A DNA stretch of 64,000 bases from Pseudoalteromonas sp. A25 (GTDB lineage: Bacteria; Pseudomonadota; Gammaproteobacteria; Enterobacterales; Alteromonadaceae), in NCBI RefSeq assembly GCF_009176705.1, contig NZ_AP021847.1, forward strand, positions 124,001 to 188,000, given 5' to 3'. Shown in pieces: positions 42,062-52,892 of the stretch (position 1 is its first letter; each line of letters opens with the position of its first letter). Below the pieces are notes generated by a model. It saw only the letters and a list, made by a program, of their open reading frames with translations. It searched no databases and was not told the origin of the DNA. Position numbers and translations under genes: made by a program.

Positions 42062-43987
42062 TTACTTATTGTCGTCTTTAACTTCTTCAAACTCAGCGTC
42101 AACAACATCGTCGTCTTGCTTAGCTGAACTTTGCTGAGCGCCAGCATCAGGGCCTGCTTGACCAGCCTGAGCTTTAGCTTGCGCAATTTCCATTAGCTTT
42201 TGAGACTTCTCTGCTAGTGCTTGCACTTTAGCATCGATCTCTTCTTTGTTGTCGCCTTTAATCGCCGTTTCAAGCTCAGTTAATGCCGCTTCAATCGCTT
42301 CTTTGTCTTCTGCAGGTAATGCATCACCCGCTTCTTCCACTTGCTTGCGAGTACCGTGAACCATTGCATCAGCTTGGTTACGTGAAGACACTAGCTCTTC
42401 AAACTTTTTATCTTCTTCTGCATTCGCTTCTGCATCACGTACCATTTTTTCTACTTCATCATCGCTTAGACCTGAAGAAGCTTGGATTGTGATCTTCTGC
42501 TCTTTACCCGTATCTTTGTCTTTTGCAGATACGTGTAAGATACCGTCAGCATCAACATCAAAAGTAACTTCAATTTGAGGTACACCACGCTGCGCTGGGC
42601 GAATACCTTCTAGGTTAAATTGACCTAGAGACTTGTTATCGCTTGAACGCTTACGCTCACCTTGTAGTACGTGAATCGTTACCGCAGACTGATTATCTTC
42701 CGCTGTTGAGAATGTTTGCGACTTCTTCGTTGGAATAGTCGTGTTCTTCTCAATTAGCGCCGTCATCACCTGACCCATAGTCTCAATACCTAGAGACAGA
42801 GGACATACGTCAAGTAGTAGTACGTCTTTCACGTCACCTGCAAGTACACCACCTTGAACCGCAGCACCTACTGCTACCGCTTCATCAGGGTTAACGTCTT
42901 TACGTGGCTCTTTACCGAAGAACTCTGCTACTGTCTTCTGTACTAGTGGCATACGTGTTTGACCACCTACTAAGATGATATCGTTTACATCACCTACTGA
43001 TAGGTCAGCGTCAGCAAGCGCTTGTTTAAGCGGCTCAATTGACTTAGTAACCAAATCTTCTACTAGCGACTCAAGTTTTGCACGCGTTAGCTTAACGTTC
43101 ATGTGCTTAGGACCAGTTGCATCAGCAGTTACATAAGGTAGGTTCACCTCAGTTTGCTGCGCTGAAGAAAGCTCAATTTTTGCTTTTTCAGCTGCTTCTT
43201 TAACACGCTGCATTGCTAGCGGGTCAGTTTTAAGGTCGATACCTTGGTCTTTTTTGAACTCTGCAACTAGGTAGTTGATAACACGGTTATCAAAGTCTTC
43301 ACCACCTAAGTGTGTGTCACCGTTAGTTGCAAGTACTTCAAACGTGTGCTCGCCATCTACTTCATCAATTTCAATGATTGAGATATCGAATGTACCACCA
43401 CCTAGGTCGTATACTGCAACAACGTTGTCGCCTTGTTTTTTGTCCATGCCGTATGCAAGTGCTGCGGCTGTTGGCTCGTTGATAATACGCTTAACTTCAA
43501 GACCCGCGATACGGCCAGCATCTTTAGTTGCTTGACGCTGAGAGTCGTTAAAGTATGCAGGTACTGTGATAACCGCTTCAGTTACTTCTTCACCTAAGAA
43601 GTCTTCCGCCGTTTTCTTCATTTTTTTCAGTACTTCTGCTGAAATTTGTGGTGCTGCACGTTTTTCGCCACGTACCTCTACCCATGCATCGCCATTGTCA
43701 GCTTTAACAATTTGGAAAGGCATGATGCCAATATCGCGCTGTACTTCTTCGTCTTCAAAACGACGACCAATCAAACGCTTAATTGCAAATAAAGTATTTT
43801 GTGGGTTTGTTACCGCTTGACGCTTAGCTGGCTGACCTACAAGTGTTTCACCTTCTGCTGTGTAAGCAATGATTGAAGGAGTTGTACGATCGCCTTCAGC
43901 GTTTTCGATAACGCGTGCTTTATCACCGTCTAGTACTGCTACACAAGAGTTAGTAGTACCTAAATCGATTCCAATAATTTTACCCAT
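42062..43987 (-). CDS. dnaK: molecular chaperone DnaK (Hsp70)
   Basis: ATP-driven folding chaperone. The ATPase domain opens with [15 protein letters not shown] and includes [13 protein letters not shown] and [13 protein letters not shown]; the linker [16 protein letters not shown] leads to the substrate-binding domain and helical lid, and the tail ends with the conserved acidic [15 protein letters not shown]. The 641 residues are standard. dnaJ follows 129 bp downstream, and a heat-shock promoter precedes it. Confidence 0.98.
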   Translation of the reverse strand: MGKIIGIDLGTTNSCVAVLDGDKARVIENAEGDRTTPSIIAYTAEGETLVGQPAKRQAVTNPQNTLFAIKRLIGRRFEDEEVQRDIGIMPFQIVKADNGDAWVEVRGEKRAAPQISAEVLKKMKKTAEDFLGEEVTEAVITVPAYFNDSQRQATKDAGRIAGLEVKRIINEPTAAALAYGMDKKQGDNVVAVYDLGGGTFDISIIEIDEVDGEHTFEVLATNGDTHLGGEDFDNRVINYLVAEFKKDQGIDLKTDPLAMQRVKEAAEKAKIELSSAQQTEVNLPYVTADATGPKHMNVKLTRAKLESLVEDLVTKSIEPLKQALADADLSVGDVNDIILVGGQTRMPLVQKTVAEFFGKEPRKDVNPDEAVAVGAAVQGGVLAGDVKDVLLLDVCPLSLGIETMGQVMTALIEKNTTIPTKKSQTFSTAEDNQSAVTIHVLQGERKRSSDNKSLGQFNLEGIRPAQRGVPQIEVTFDVDADGILHVSAKDKDTGKEQKITIQASSGLSDDEVEKMVRDAEANAEEDKKFEELVSSRNQADAMVHGTRKQVEEAGDALPAEDKEAIEAALTELETAIKGDNKEEIDAKVQALAEKSQKLMEIAQAKAQAGQAGPDAGAQQSSAKQDDDVVDAEFEEVKDDNK

Positions 43988-44033
43988 GAATCTTCTCCGA
44001 CTTCAAAATTCGTTGTTCTGTTAGATGCTTTGT

Positions 44034-44061
44034 AAATAGGGGCAAGAAAATTGAATTCAAG
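44034..44061 (-). promoter_or_regulatory. sigma-32 heat-shock promoter of dnaK
   Basis: On the minus strand, CTTGAA (44061-44056) and CCCCTATTT (44042-44034) are 13 bp apart, matching the sigma-32 consensus CTTGAA...CCCCATNT with one change. Confidence 0.75.
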
Positions 44062-44205
44062 CGCAAAACTAAAAAAAAGTGCAGTTTTTTGAAATTTTTT
44101 TCTGTTTGTGCCTTTTTTGGCCAGAAAAAGGCAATAAAACGTCAATTGACATACTGGTTTGACCAGTTATGCTAAACAACATAATAAATAAGATTAGGTA
44201 TTACC

Positions 44206-45006
44206 ATGACATTTGATCAGCTCATCAATAACCCAGCACTTGCTAATAATGACAGTATGTTCAGCTTTCCTGAAAATTGGTGCCAAGGCCGCACTGCATT
44301 TGGTGGCTTGTCCGCTGCATTTATGCTCAAAAGTATGTTTTATAGATTAACCGATGATCGTCGCCTGCTTTCTTTAAGCACCAATTTTGTTGGCCCGCTA
44401 CTAGCCGATGAACCTTTTCAAATAAGTACTCAAGTCTTACGAAGTGGTAAAAATGCGACGCAAATGCTTAGTACACTCACACAAGCTGATAAAGTTTGCC
44501 TGATTGCTCAAGGGTGTTTCGCTAAAGATAGAAATTCAAGTATTACAGTACCAAGTGCTGATAAATGCACATTAGAACCAGTTCAACCAAAACATGTATT
44601 ACCTTATCAAGAGGGCCTAATGCCTGCATTTTTTCAACATGTCGCACTCAACGCTCAGCAAGGCGCTTTACCGTTTAGTAATGCCAAAAGTTCAAATTTA
44701 GGTGGGTGGATGAAATTTAAAGCAGAACCAGAGCATCAGCTTAACGCGCTACATTTGCTGGCATTAGCTGATGCATGGCCCCCCACACTATTACAAATGT
44801 GCAGCGCGCCTTCGCCAGCAAGTAGTATGTCGTGGTACATTGAATTCTTAAGTGACATCAAATTGCCAAAAGATGCTTGGCTTGGGTTTGAAGCCCTGAC
44901 ACATCACAGTGCCAAAGGGTATGGCGTAGAAGATGCCAATATTTATGGTCCAGATCGCCAATTGCTTGCACTAAGTCGTCAAACTGTTGCTGTATTTGAC
45001 AGCTAA
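44206..45006 (+). CDS. acyl-CoA thioesterase-family protein (double hot-dog)
   Basis: Resembles TesB/acyl-CoA thioesterase II-like double hot-dog proteins. Visible blocks are NWCQGRTAFGGLSAAFMLKSM in the first hot-dog (GG before the long helix) and the second hot-dog LNALHLLALADAWPPTLLQM, then SMSWYIEFLSD. The 266 residues fit. It probably hydrolyses acyl-CoA thioesters in the cytoplasm. It stands alone, divergent from dnaK, upstream of the pqi genes. Confidence 0.8.
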   Translation: MTFDQLINNPALANNDSMFSFPENWCQGRTAFGGLSAAFMLKSMFYRLTDDRRLLSLSTNFVGPLLADEPFQISTQVLRSGKNATQMLSTLTQADKVCLIAQGCFAKDRNSSITVPSADKCTLEPVQPKHVLPYQEGLMPAFFQHVALNAQQGALPFSNAKSSNLGGWMKFKAEPEHQLNALHLLALADAWPPTLLQMCSAPSPASSMSWYIEFLSDIKLPKDAWLGFEALTHHSAKGYGVEDANIYGPDRQLLALSRQTVAVFDS

Positions 45007-45074
45007 ATAATACGCTTAAAGCACAGATTTGCACTCACCCAATATTTGCCGCAAACTTAGCAAGTATTCATTCT

Positions 45075-46295
45075 TTGGGCAAAGCCGTGATCCTAGCGTG
45101 CAAACACTGTGACAGACTCATCAATGTTGGACATATCGGGCAGCAGCAAAGAGCGCGCTGCCCCGTTTGCCATTCACACTTACTAAGCTGCAAAAACAAT
45201 CAACAGCAGTGGTTAAGCGCGTTTAGTATTGCCTCTTTGTTATTTTTATTTTCAAGCTTGTACTCTCCTTTTATTTCTTTTGCACAAAAAGGGTTAAGTC
45301 AGCAAATCACACTGTGGGATGCCGCGTTGTTACTGAGTGAAAAGTACAGCACCGCACTGGCCGTTGTGTTTGTATTCACTATTTTGGTCATGCCATTGTT
45401 TATGTGCTTTTTGGTGTTGCTTACTAACAGCCCGCTTTGGAGCAAGCTAAATCCTCATAATGCCCGTTGGATAGCAAAAACACTCAGCTATATAATGCCA
45501 CTTAACCTTGCTGATATTTTTCTCGTTGCGGTCTTGGTGAGTACCTTTAAACTCATGTCGTATGCCGAGTTATCGTTGGGTTATGGCTTTTGGGCGTACG
45601 TCTTGTTTGTATTTTGCTTTATTGAATTACTGACTCTAATAGATGCCAATGAACTTTGGCAACGCCAGCAAAAACAATTTGAGCCCAAACCATTATTGTG
45701 CGGTCAAAGCGCATTATCTCAGTCTTTAAAACAGTGTAATGTATGCGGACAACTTACTGCACATGAGCATTGTCCGCGTTGCTACGCTAAAACGCATTTT
45801 AGAAAGCCACAAGCAAGCGCTCGCGCATTTGCGTGGATGCTCACTTCACTTGTGTTAATGGTTCCTGCAAATTTGCTGCCGATAATGAATACGATTAATT
45901 TAGGACAAGATACCTTTGCTACTGTTTTTTCGGGTATTGTTATCATGTGGCAAAGTGGCTCTTATCCAATTGCTGCTATTATTTTTGTTGCCAGTATTTG
46001 CATTCCGCTATTCAAAGCGCTGGCATTGTTTTATCTACTTTATGAAGCAAAAATGTGTAATAACCCTAAGCGTGCGAGTCAGTTGTATCGTTGGCTAGAA
46101 TGGATGGGTAAGTGGTCAATGATTGATGTTTTTGTAGTTATTGTATTGGTATCTTTAGTACAACTGGGTTCTGTGCTAACGGTAGAGCCACAAATAGGCA
46201 TTGTATTTTTTGCAGTCATGGTGTTGTGTCAAATGATGGCTGTACACAGTTTTGATCCGCGTATTTTATGGGACAAGTTAAAAGCTAATGAATGA
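45075..46295 (+). CDS. pqiA: intermembrane transport protein PqiA
   Basis: Inner-membrane component of the Pqi lipid-transport system across the periplasm. Two repeated halves each have zinc-ribbon-type CxxC pairs (CKHCDR with CPVCHS; CNVCGQ with CPRCYA) followed by four hydrophobic helices. The start is uncertain: TTG 45075 opens the frame, but GTG 45087 (MILACKHC) is also plausible, and neither has a strong ribosome site. It overlaps pqiB by 8 bp. Confidence 0.9.
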   Translation: MGKAVILACKHCDRLINVGHIGQQQRARCPVCHSHLLSCKNNQQQWLSAFSIASLLFLFSSLYSPFISFAQKGLSQQITLWDAALLLSEKYSTALAVVFVFTILVMPLFMCFLVLLTNSPLWSKLNPHNARWIAKTLSYIMPLNLADIFLVAVLVSTFKLMSYAELSLGYGFWAYVLFVFCFIELLTLIDANELWQRQQKQFEPKPLLCGQSALSQSLKQCNVCGQLTAHEHCPRCYAKTHFRKPQASARAFAWMLTSLVLMVPANLLPIMNTINLGQDTFATVFSGIVIMWQSGSYPIAAIIFVASICIPLFKALALFYLLYEAKMCNNPKRASQLYRWLEWMGKWSMIDVFVVIVLVSLVQLGSVLTVEPQIGIVFFAVMVLCQMMAVHSFDPRILWDKLKANE

Positions 46296-47943
46296 ACATG
46301 CATATATAGAATCAAAACCAAAGTTTTCCGTCATTTGGTTCATCCCCATAATTGCTCTATTTGTTACTGCGTGGATGCTATATCAGCACCAACTAAATCA
46401 AGGTCAAACAATTTTTGTAAAAATGACCACGGCGGATGGTATTGTGGCGGGTAAAACTGAGGTACGAGTACGCAGTGTTAAGGTGGGCGTTGTGCAGTCT
46501 CTGCGCTTGCAGCTTGATCAAAACGCAGTTATTGCCAAAGTACAAATAGACAACATGTACACCTCTTTGCTGAGTGCTGATGCCAAAATTTGGGTTGTAA
46601 AACCCAGAATCGATGAGTCAGGGATATCTGGCATGAACACCTTACTTTCAGGTGTTTATCTTGAGCTTGAGCCAGGCAGTAGTAACGTAAAGTCTTCTTT
46701 ATTCACGTTGCAGGATGAACCTGCACTGATCGCCTCTGATATTAAAGGGAAACGGTACAGATTAAAATCACGCCATGCTGAAGTGTTAGATGTAGGTACA
46801 AGCATTTATTTTAGAAACTTCAAGATAGGTCAAATCGAATCAACCAACTTTAATACCGATAATTTAGCAATGGAATATGGTGTTTTTGTTTTCTCACCTT
46901 ACGACAAGTTGATAACTGATAATGTCATTTTTTGGGTTTCATCGGGTGTTTCTGTGAATTTATCAACCGAGGGGATCCAAGTTTCTACTGGCAGTCTATC
47001 AAAGTTAATAAAAGGCGGCATATCGGTAGATTACCCGCCCAATCAAGAACCCAGTGCCGAAGCCACACAAAATAGTCAATTTACTTTGCATGAGAACTTT
47101 TCGGTCGCGCTTGAGCAACGCTTTGATGACTACGATTTCTATTTAATTGAATTTGAACAATCTATTCGTGGTCTAAGTCCCGGTGCACCAGTTGAATATA
47201 GAGGTATGCGCATTGGCACCGTTGAGCAAGCGCCAGCTCAATTGCAACGCGATGGACAACCGCTTTATTTTCAACAAGGCAGTACCTCTCTTCCCGTTTT
47301 GATCCGCATTGAATACGGCAGGCTATTTGAGAAAAGTCAGCTTGCCAGAGAATATTGGCAAAAAAATATAGAACAATGGATTAGAAATGGATTGAGGGCA
47401 TCGTTAAAAAGTGGCAATATGTTAACAGGAGCGGTATACATAGAGTTAGACTTCTATCCAGAATCGCCCCAAGCCAGTGTGACAACCGCGTCGCTATACC
47501 CAACACTACCTAGTGTATCTAGCGGATTTACAGCACTGTCTGAGCAGGTTACTAAGTTATTAAACAAACTAAATGATCTGCCACTGAACAACACATTGAC
47601 ACAACTAGACGGGACCTTGCAACAATACAGGCAAATGGCAATGGAAATGAATCAATTAGTTAGCACTTTTAACCAAAATGGTACAGCCAACAAGGTAAAC
47701 GATAATTTGGATAATATCAGTACTACGCTCACTCAGCTGACTTCTAGCTTAAAACAGTTTGAAAAAACGCTCACACATTATCAGCAAGACTCGACAATGG
47801 TTGAACAGTTAACGGATACATTAGAAGAACTAGAAAGTTTATCAAACACGTTGAAACCTTTTGCTAAAAGCTTGAATGAACAGCCAAACATGCTTATTTT
47901 TAACAAAAATAATGTTGAAGACCCTGAGCCTAGGAAAAAGTAA
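46288..47943 (+). CDS. pqiB: intermembrane transport protein PqiB (three MCE domains)
   Basis: Membrane-anchored MCE protein that forms a needle-like tube for lipids between inner and outer membrane. N-terminal helix (residues 14-32), then MCE domains near 41-135, 155-245 and 275-380, beginning IFVKMTTADGIVAGKTEV, with GAPVEYRGMRIGTV in the third. A long helical C-terminus (about 405-540) with LxxL repeats forms the needle. The 551 residues match E. coli PqiB (546). Confidence 0.93.
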   Translation: MNEHAYIESKPKFSVIWFIPIIALFVTAWMLYQHQLNQGQTIFVKMTTADGIVAGKTEVRVRSVKVGVVQSLRLQLDQNAVIAKVQIDNMYTSLLSADAKIWVVKPRIDESGISGMNTLLSGVYLELEPGSSNVKSSLFTLQDEPALIASDIKGKRYRLKSRHAEVLDVGTSIYFRNFKIGQIESTNFNTDNLAMEYGVFVFSPYDKLITDNVIFWVSSGVSVNLSTEGIQVSTGSLSKLIKGGISVDYPPNQEPSAEATQNSQFTLHENFSVALEQRFDDYDFYLIEFEQSIRGLSPGAPVEYRGMRIGTVEQAPAQLQRDGQPLYFQQGSTSLPVLIRIEYGRLFEKSQLAREYWQKNIEQWIRNGLRASLKSGNMLTGAVYIELDFYPESPQASVTTASLYPTLPSVSSGFTALSEQVTKLLNKLNDLPLNNTLTQLDGTLQQYRQMAMEMNQLVSTFNQNGTANKVNDNLDNISTTLTQLTSSLKQFEKTLTHYQQDSTMVEQLTDTLEELESLSNTLKPFAKSLNEQPNMLIFNKNNVEDPEPRKK

Positions 47944-48540
47944 ATGCGTGTAATTTTAGCAAGTTTAGTGCTCGCTTTTGCAACTGGGTGCAGTCACAGT
48001 GTCACCAATCCTAACGCATACTTTAGTTTTGCTGCAGCCACAGGAGTGAATTCAGATACAGATGTTGCAGCGCAAAAACGTACACTAAAAATTCATTCAA
48101 TAAAACTATCTGGCATTGCAGATCAGCAAGCAATCGTTCAAATTCAGCCTGATAATCAGGTTTCTGTCGCACAGCATCACTTTTGGGCAGAGCACCCAAA
48201 TGATATGCTCAGTAAGAAACTACATAACTTACTAAGCAATAAGCTAGATCTTTGGCAAGTTGTGAGCGCTAACGTACCAACGTCAGGTTACAACACTATT
48301 TACCTTATGGTGGAGGTAACAGAGTTTGCGGGCCACTATGAGGCCGGTACATTACTTAGTGGCAGTTGGTACTTGTACGAAAAAAACAATACGTCTGATC
48401 AGCTCCTTGCTTACCAAAACTTTACCCTATCTGAGCCTTTGACTAAGGACGGGTTCCCTGCTCTTGTTAGAGCACTTGAAACTTCATGGATGCAAGTTGC
48501 AAAGCAAATAGCCAAGCAACTACACGCTTTGGAAAATTAA
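47944..48540 (+). CDS. pqiC: PqiC outer-membrane lipoprotein (DUF330)
   Basis: Outer-membrane lipoprotein partner of PqiAB. The lipobox ATGC at residues 14-17 follows a short signal. The body matches the PqiC type: TLKIHSIKLSGIADQQAIVQI, DNQVSVAQHHFWAEHPNDML and a C-terminal tail of helices. It starts directly after the pqiB stop with no gap. 198 residues. Confidence 0.88.
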   Translation: MRVILASLVLAFATGCSHSVTNPNAYFSFAAATGVNSDTDVAAQKRTLKIHSIKLSGIADQQAIVQIQPDNQVSVAQHHFWAEHPNDMLSKKLHNLLSNKLDLWQVVSANVPTSGYNTIYLMVEVTEFAGHYEAGTLLSGSWYLYEKNNTSDQLLAYQNFTLSEPLTKDGFPALVRALETSWMQVAKQIAKQLHALEN

Positions 48541-48547
48541 CTACAAG

Positions 48548-49051
48548 CTAAAAATGTATTTCGTACAAGTTAGACACTACTGCTGGCTCAAGCTCTATAG
48601 TTTGCTTAAAATCGAATCCACAAAAGCGTAACAATTTGATACTTGCTTCGTTGGTCAACGAGGTTATTGCCAGTACGGTATCTAACTGTAAATTATCTTT
48701 AGCAAATTTTAGTAAGGCATTAGCAGCTTCTGAGGCATATCCTTTACCCGTAAACTCGTCTAAAAATGCATAGCCTAAATCAGGCTCTTTGAAAACAGGT
48801 CGCTGATAGAAGCCAGCGACACCAATTGCAGTACCATCTTGCAAGGTAACAATAAAAGGAGCTTTTAGTCCTTGCATATAAGGATCTAAGAATGCACCTT
48901 GAATATAGTTTTGTGCGTCAGCCAAAGTATATACTTTTTTGTCAGCAATATTGTCTATAAAACTCTTCTGGTTCAACAACTTTAAAATAAACGCATCGTC
49001 CGATAACGTTGCCTTACGAATAACTAAGCGTTCTGTATTTATTATTATCAT
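48548..49051 (-). CDS. GNAT-family N-acetyltransferase (RimJ/RimL-like)
   Basis: Acetyl-CoA-dependent acetyltransferase. RLVIRKATLSDDAFIL is the N-terminal GNAT start, DLGYAFLDEFTGKGYASEAA holds the acetyl-CoA pyrophosphate loop (Q/RxxGxG-like, here GKGYAS), and NEASIKLLRFCGF the last conserved motif. The 167 residues are typical. Substrate unknown (protein N-terminus or small molecule). It converges with pqiC at 8 bp. Confidence 0.88.
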   Translation of the reverse strand: MIIINTERLVIRKATLSDDAFILKLLNQKSFIDNIADKKVYTLADAQNYIQGAFLDPYMQGLKAPFIVTLQDGTAIGVAGFYQRPVFKEPDLGYAFLDEFTGKGYASEAANALLKFAKDNLQLDTVLAITSLTNEASIKLLRFCGFDFKQTIELEPAVVSNLYEIHF

Positions 49052-49108
49052 CCATATTACTCCACCAAATTGGCCAGCAACTCATGAAGTGTGCTGGCCG
49101 ATTTTTAT

Positions 49109-51991
49109 TTATTGTAATGAGATACGCTTGTACAAATCTTCAATTGAAGCAAGCTTTGTCTGCTTAGGTAATTGAGCAAACGGCTTTTGTTGGAACTTCT
49201 TACCACGAAGCTGAATGTTAAGGCGAGGTGCTTCTGGGTTAAGCATTGTTTGCTTATAATACGATTTCACATCCGCTAAAGTCACTTGCTCAACCGCTTT
49301 GATAAGTTTCTCTTTTGAATCATATTGGTAATTTTCTCTATACCAATCTGACAGCAAAGGAGACAGCTCTTCGCCTAAGTTTTTAGGCGCTTCTTTCAAA
49401 GACACTAACTGAGCATTTTTAAGCTGCATAAAGGTATTATGATCTAAGTCTTCAAGCGCTTTTGCGTATTGCGTTTTGTACTGATCAAAACGTGCTTGCA
49501 TCGATGCCACATCCTTAACTGGTGTTTGAATATAAAAGCCGAGCGCTGAATAATCATCAATACTTTGTGCCGTTGCCCCTACCGCATAACCTAGTTGCTC
49601 TTCCGTTCGTAACGTATCAAATATATGGGTACGCAAATGACTCACCAGCACTCGTGCCGCCGCTTTTTGTTTAAAGCCCGCTTCTGGGTGAACCACCATA
49701 TCTATCAAACCGACATCGGCAACGTCAATATCTTGTTGCCATACCAAGGTTTCACCTTTCTTAGGCTGCCAATAAGGGGTTTTAACATAATCAGTAATTT
49801 GCTGCGATTTGGGCAGTGCTTTTTTAACCACATTCGCAACGTCAACTAAACTAGCTTTATCATAGTTGCCATAACCAAAAATACGCACTTGGTTGTTTTT
49901 CAGCAATTGTGTTTGAATTTTATCAAACTGCTCCAACGTTAAGTTATTAGCTGCATCAAGCAGTGCTTGAGTATCAAAGCTACCAGCTCTTATCAATCGA
50001 TGATATTGACCAAACACTTGATTAATTGGAAACTGCTTACCTTCGTTTTGTAATTCTCGACGGTATCTATCAATTGCTTGAGCAAATTCTTCTTGCGACA
50101 CTTCTACTTTTAATTCATCCATTGCCTGTGACAATAGCCGTGACTGCTTATCCGTAAAGCCAGAGATATTCATCACCAAGCCGTTGCTTGGCGACAGTGA
50201 CATTGACATGCCAGCAACTGCAGCTTCTGTTGCTAATTTGCTTTGCGCCATCGCGTATAGATCGGTCCAAATAGCCAAGGCCACATCAGCCTTAATGTTG
50301 CTCATCGGCTCTGGTGAGTTTATATAAATGTTTAAGCTACCCTTAGGTTGATGAGCAAACAGCGCGCTTGGAGTATGCCAAACTGTAATACCTTGCTCTT
50401 CAAATACTTTTTGTACGCCTATTTGCCCCTGCTCTGGCGTCGTTTTTATGGCGAATTGCTCTGGTAGTAAACGGTTAACACTGGGTAGCTGCAATGCTAA
50501 CTTGCTAGGCGCTTTCCAACTGTCGATTTCGTCTTGTGAAATATCAGCGACTTTGTATTTGCCATCATAAAAATGAAGCTGTTTTTCGAAGGGCTCTTCC
50601 TTACTGATGTACCACACTCTAAGGTGTTCAGCGTCTAATTGCTCCAGTACCGATGATACTTCTTTAGGATCAAATTTAGCATAGTGAAAGCCCGCATTAA
50701 TCGCATGATTTATTGGGTATTTTTGCATGCTATCTGCAAGGTTGCTGACATAGCCAAATTCGTCACTTTTTTCTAAGAATTGAAACTGATTGTTTAGTGA
50801 GGTACGAATTTCATCAAAGTATTTGCTATCAATACCTTTACGTTTAATAAGGTCGATATACTGCATGATAGTAGCAACCACAAGCTCGCGGTTTTCCATG
50901 CCTTTATCAGTAAGGTTTATATCTACACTCAACGCGCCATAGTTACCATAAATACCAGCATCTGCTGAAGCAGTGAGTTCAGAGATCAATCCTTCTTGTT
51001 TCAGCACCTGAGCTGGACTGCCAGCCATTTCATTGCTCAACAAATAAGTAACAAAATAGTTTGGTTTAACTGCAAATTGGTCTCGGTTGTTTTCAATGGT
51101 AAAATCAAGTTTTAACTGTTTAACGTCTTCATTTGGGACGTAATGAACGCGCTTTCTGCCAATTTGGCTAAAGTCGAGCTTTGCACTCACTTTCGGTTTT
51201 TCAATTTGTTTATTCTTTATAGTTGAGAAGTGCTTTTTAGCTTTTTTCGCCATCTCAGGCAAAGGCTCATTTGCCAACATCACCACTTTCATAATGTTTG
51301 CTGAGTAGTAGCGATTGTAGAAATCAACCGTTTCGCTATGTAGCTTACTTCCCTCTTTATCACCTAAGGTCTCTAAGTTGCCCGGTAAAAAGCGATTCGC
51401 TGGATGCTCTCCCATCAAGTTTCTTGCTAATTTAAATTGGCCAAAAAAGTCTAGTTCACGACGCATAGACCATTCAGCATTTACGGCATTTTTTTCTTTT
51501 TCTGTATACTCTGGATAGAGCTTTGGCGCTTTAAAAAAGTCAGAAAAGCGATCTAAAGCTTCATCGTAGGCGTTACTATTCACCTTAAACATGTAGTTGG
51601 TAATATCCAACCAAGTATAAGCATTATGTGCTCCACCATTTTGCGTCATAAAATCTGAGTAACCATTGGTATCAGGAAAACGCTCCGTACCTAAAAACAA
51701 CATATGTTCAAGGTAGTGTGCCATCCCTTGCTGGGTCATGGGATCATGCAATAAACCAACACCGACGCTTAGTGCGGCTGCCGATTTTTCAACACTCGGA
51801 TCTGACACTAAAATAACGTCAATACCATTTTCCAAGGTTAGCGTTTGATACTGGCGAGTATCATTTGGACTAACCACCAATTGCTCGCTGAGTAGCGAAG
51901 GAGATTGTGAGTTTACTGTGCCAAGTGAATGAGTACTACACCCTGTGATCACCGAAAGGCTCAAGATACTAAGTGCAAAAAGCTTTTTCAT
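49109..51991 (-). CDS. M16 metalloprotease (pitrilysin/insulysin family), lipoprotein
   Basis: Large zinc peptidase anchored in the envelope. A signal with lipobox VITGC (Cys at about residue 17) is followed by four M16 repeats. The inverted zinc motif HxxEH is in HYLEHMLFLGT, with the third ligand Glu in the downstream ENAVNAEW-like block (KEKNAVNAEWSM). I start at MKKLFALS (ATG 51991, 960 residues) and not at 52030, because the lipoprotein signal begins there. Length equals E. coli protease III, which is periplasmic rather than lipidated. Likely degrades small peptides. Confidence 0.9.
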   Translation of the reverse strand: MKKLFALSILSLSVITGCSTHSLGTVNSQSPSLLSEQLVVSPNDTRQYQTLTLENGIDVILVSDPSVEKSAAALSVGVGLLHDPMTQQGMAHYLEHMLFLGTERFPDTNGYSDFMTQNGGAHNAYTWLDITNYMFKVNSNAYDEALDRFSDFFKAPKLYPEYTEKEKNAVNAEWSMRRELDFFGQFKLARNLMGEHPANRFLPGNLETLGDKEGSKLHSETVDFYNRYYSANIMKVVMLANEPLPEMAKKAKKHFSTIKNKQIEKPKVSAKLDFSQIGRKRVHYVPNEDVKQLKLDFTIENNRDQFAVKPNYFVTYLLSNEMAGSPAQVLKQEGLISELTASADAGIYGNYGALSVDINLTDKGMENRELVVATIMQYIDLIKRKGIDSKYFDEIRTSLNNQFQFLEKSDEFGYVSNLADSMQKYPINHAINAGFHYAKFDPKEVSSVLEQLDAEHLRVWYISKEEPFEKQLHFYDGKYKVADISQDEIDSWKAPSKLALQLPSVNRLLPEQFAIKTTPEQGQIGVQKVFEEQGITVWHTPSALFAHQPKGSLNIYINSPEPMSNIKADVALAIWTDLYAMAQSKLATEAAVAGMSMSLSPSNGLVMNISGFTDKQSRLLSQAMDELKVEVSQEEFAQAIDRYRRELQNEGKQFPINQVFGQYHRLIRAGSFDTQALLDAANNLTLEQFDKIQTQLLKNNQVRIFGYGNYDKASLVDVANVVKKALPKSQQITDYVKTPYWQPKKGETLVWQQDIDVADVGLIDMVVHPEAGFKQKAAARVLVSHLRTHIFDTLRTEEQLGYAVGATAQSIDDYSALGFYIQTPVKDVASMQARFDQYKTQYAKALEDLDHNTFMQLKNAQLVSLKEAPKNLGEELSPLLSDWYRENYQYDSKEKLIKAVEQVTLADVKSYYKQTMLNPEAPRLNIQLRGKKFQQKPFAQLPKQTKLASIEDLYKRISLQ

Positions 51992-52108
51992 GATTATTAT
52001 CCATTTTATATTTTGCTTTACTGATACCAATCATCTTTAGTAAGTTAGTGATTTGCAACTAATATGCAGACATCATTGTAACAGTCTGTAAATCTAGGAC
52101 TACAAAAC

Positions 52109-52534
52109 ATGTTTAGCTCACCGGACAAAATTGTAATTATCTCAATGCTTTTGCAAGTTTTTTTAACTTTCAGCGTGATGATTGTGATGGGCAGGAGACG
52201 TTTCGCCGCAGCCCGAGAAGGCTCATTGCAAATACATGACTTTAAAACGATGCAACTAAATCATGCGCCTGAACAGGTGCTATTAGCTAGTCGCAATTTT
52301 GAAAACCAATTTGAAATTCCTGTGCTATTTTATGTCGTTTGCTTGCTCGCCATGCACTTAAATACCACAAGCTGGTTTTTTGCAATTTGTGCGTTACTTT
52401 TCGTTTTATCACGAGTAGCACATAGCGTTGTCCACTTGACTTACAATAAGGTCAGAGCACGTTTTAGACTTTTTCTTTTAGGTTGCACTTTTATTGTTAT
52501 TCAATGGCTAGCCTTGGCAGTTACATTAATATAA
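52109..52534 (+). CDS. MAPEG-family membrane protein
   Basis: Small four-helix inner-membrane protein (141 residues) of the MAPEG family, whose eukaryotic members use glutathione on lipophilic substrates. Visible is NFENQFEIPVLFYVVCLLAMHL, with the conserved Arg-Asn-Phe-x-N-x-x-E-x-P, the family's most characteristic block, and RVAHSVVHLTYNKVRARFRLF. Enzymatic role unknown in bacteria. Confidence 0.88.
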   Translation: MFSSPDKIVIISMLLQVFLTFSVMIVMGRRRFAAAREGSLQIHDFKTMQLNHAPEQVLLASRNFENQFEIPVLFYVVCLLAMHLNTTSWFFAICALLFVLSRVAHSVVHLTYNKVRARFRLFLLGCTFIVIQWLALAVTLI

Positions 52535-52634
52535 CCAAAACTACTTAAAAAGATTAACTATGTAACACTTTGTTCTTTAATTAGCCGTATATTTTGTTAG
52601 GATGTGTCTCCAACAAACATAGAGGATGAAAACA

Positions 52635-52820
52635 ATGAACAACGAAATGCCAATATGTGATTTTGGGTTACACGCTGGGGAACCTTATACAAAACTGCCC
52701 GCTAGCTTTTTAAACTGGATGGTAGAGATCAACCATGATAAGTCATCTCTAGCAAAACAAGAGCTGTCAAGACGTGAAGACGCTGTAATGGCGGCATGCA
52801 GCGGCACAAAAAATTCATAA
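52635..52820 (+). CDS. DUF3820 / QSregVF-like small protein
   Basis: 61 residues without membrane segment. ICDFGLHAGEPYTKLPASFL and the KQELSRR end match the DUF3820 (quorum-sensing-regulated virulence factor) pattern FGKYKGKxxxxLPxxYL-LxxELxRR in outline. I start at ATG 52635 with AGAGGA 8 bp upstream; ATG 52626 overlaps that site. Function unknown. Confidence 0.6.
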   Translation: MNNEMPICDFGLHAGEPYTKLPASFLNWMVEINHDKSSLAKQELSRREDAVMAACSGTKNS

Positions 52821-52892
52821 TTTTTACTCTTTCTCTTTAGAGTTTTTAGTTTAAAATGGGCGCATAATTAGTTTTACCTATAATAGGTTAAT

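Noticed and set aside
43275..43820. Plus-strand frames inside dnaK
   Set aside because: Antisense shadows of a conserved gene; no independent signals.
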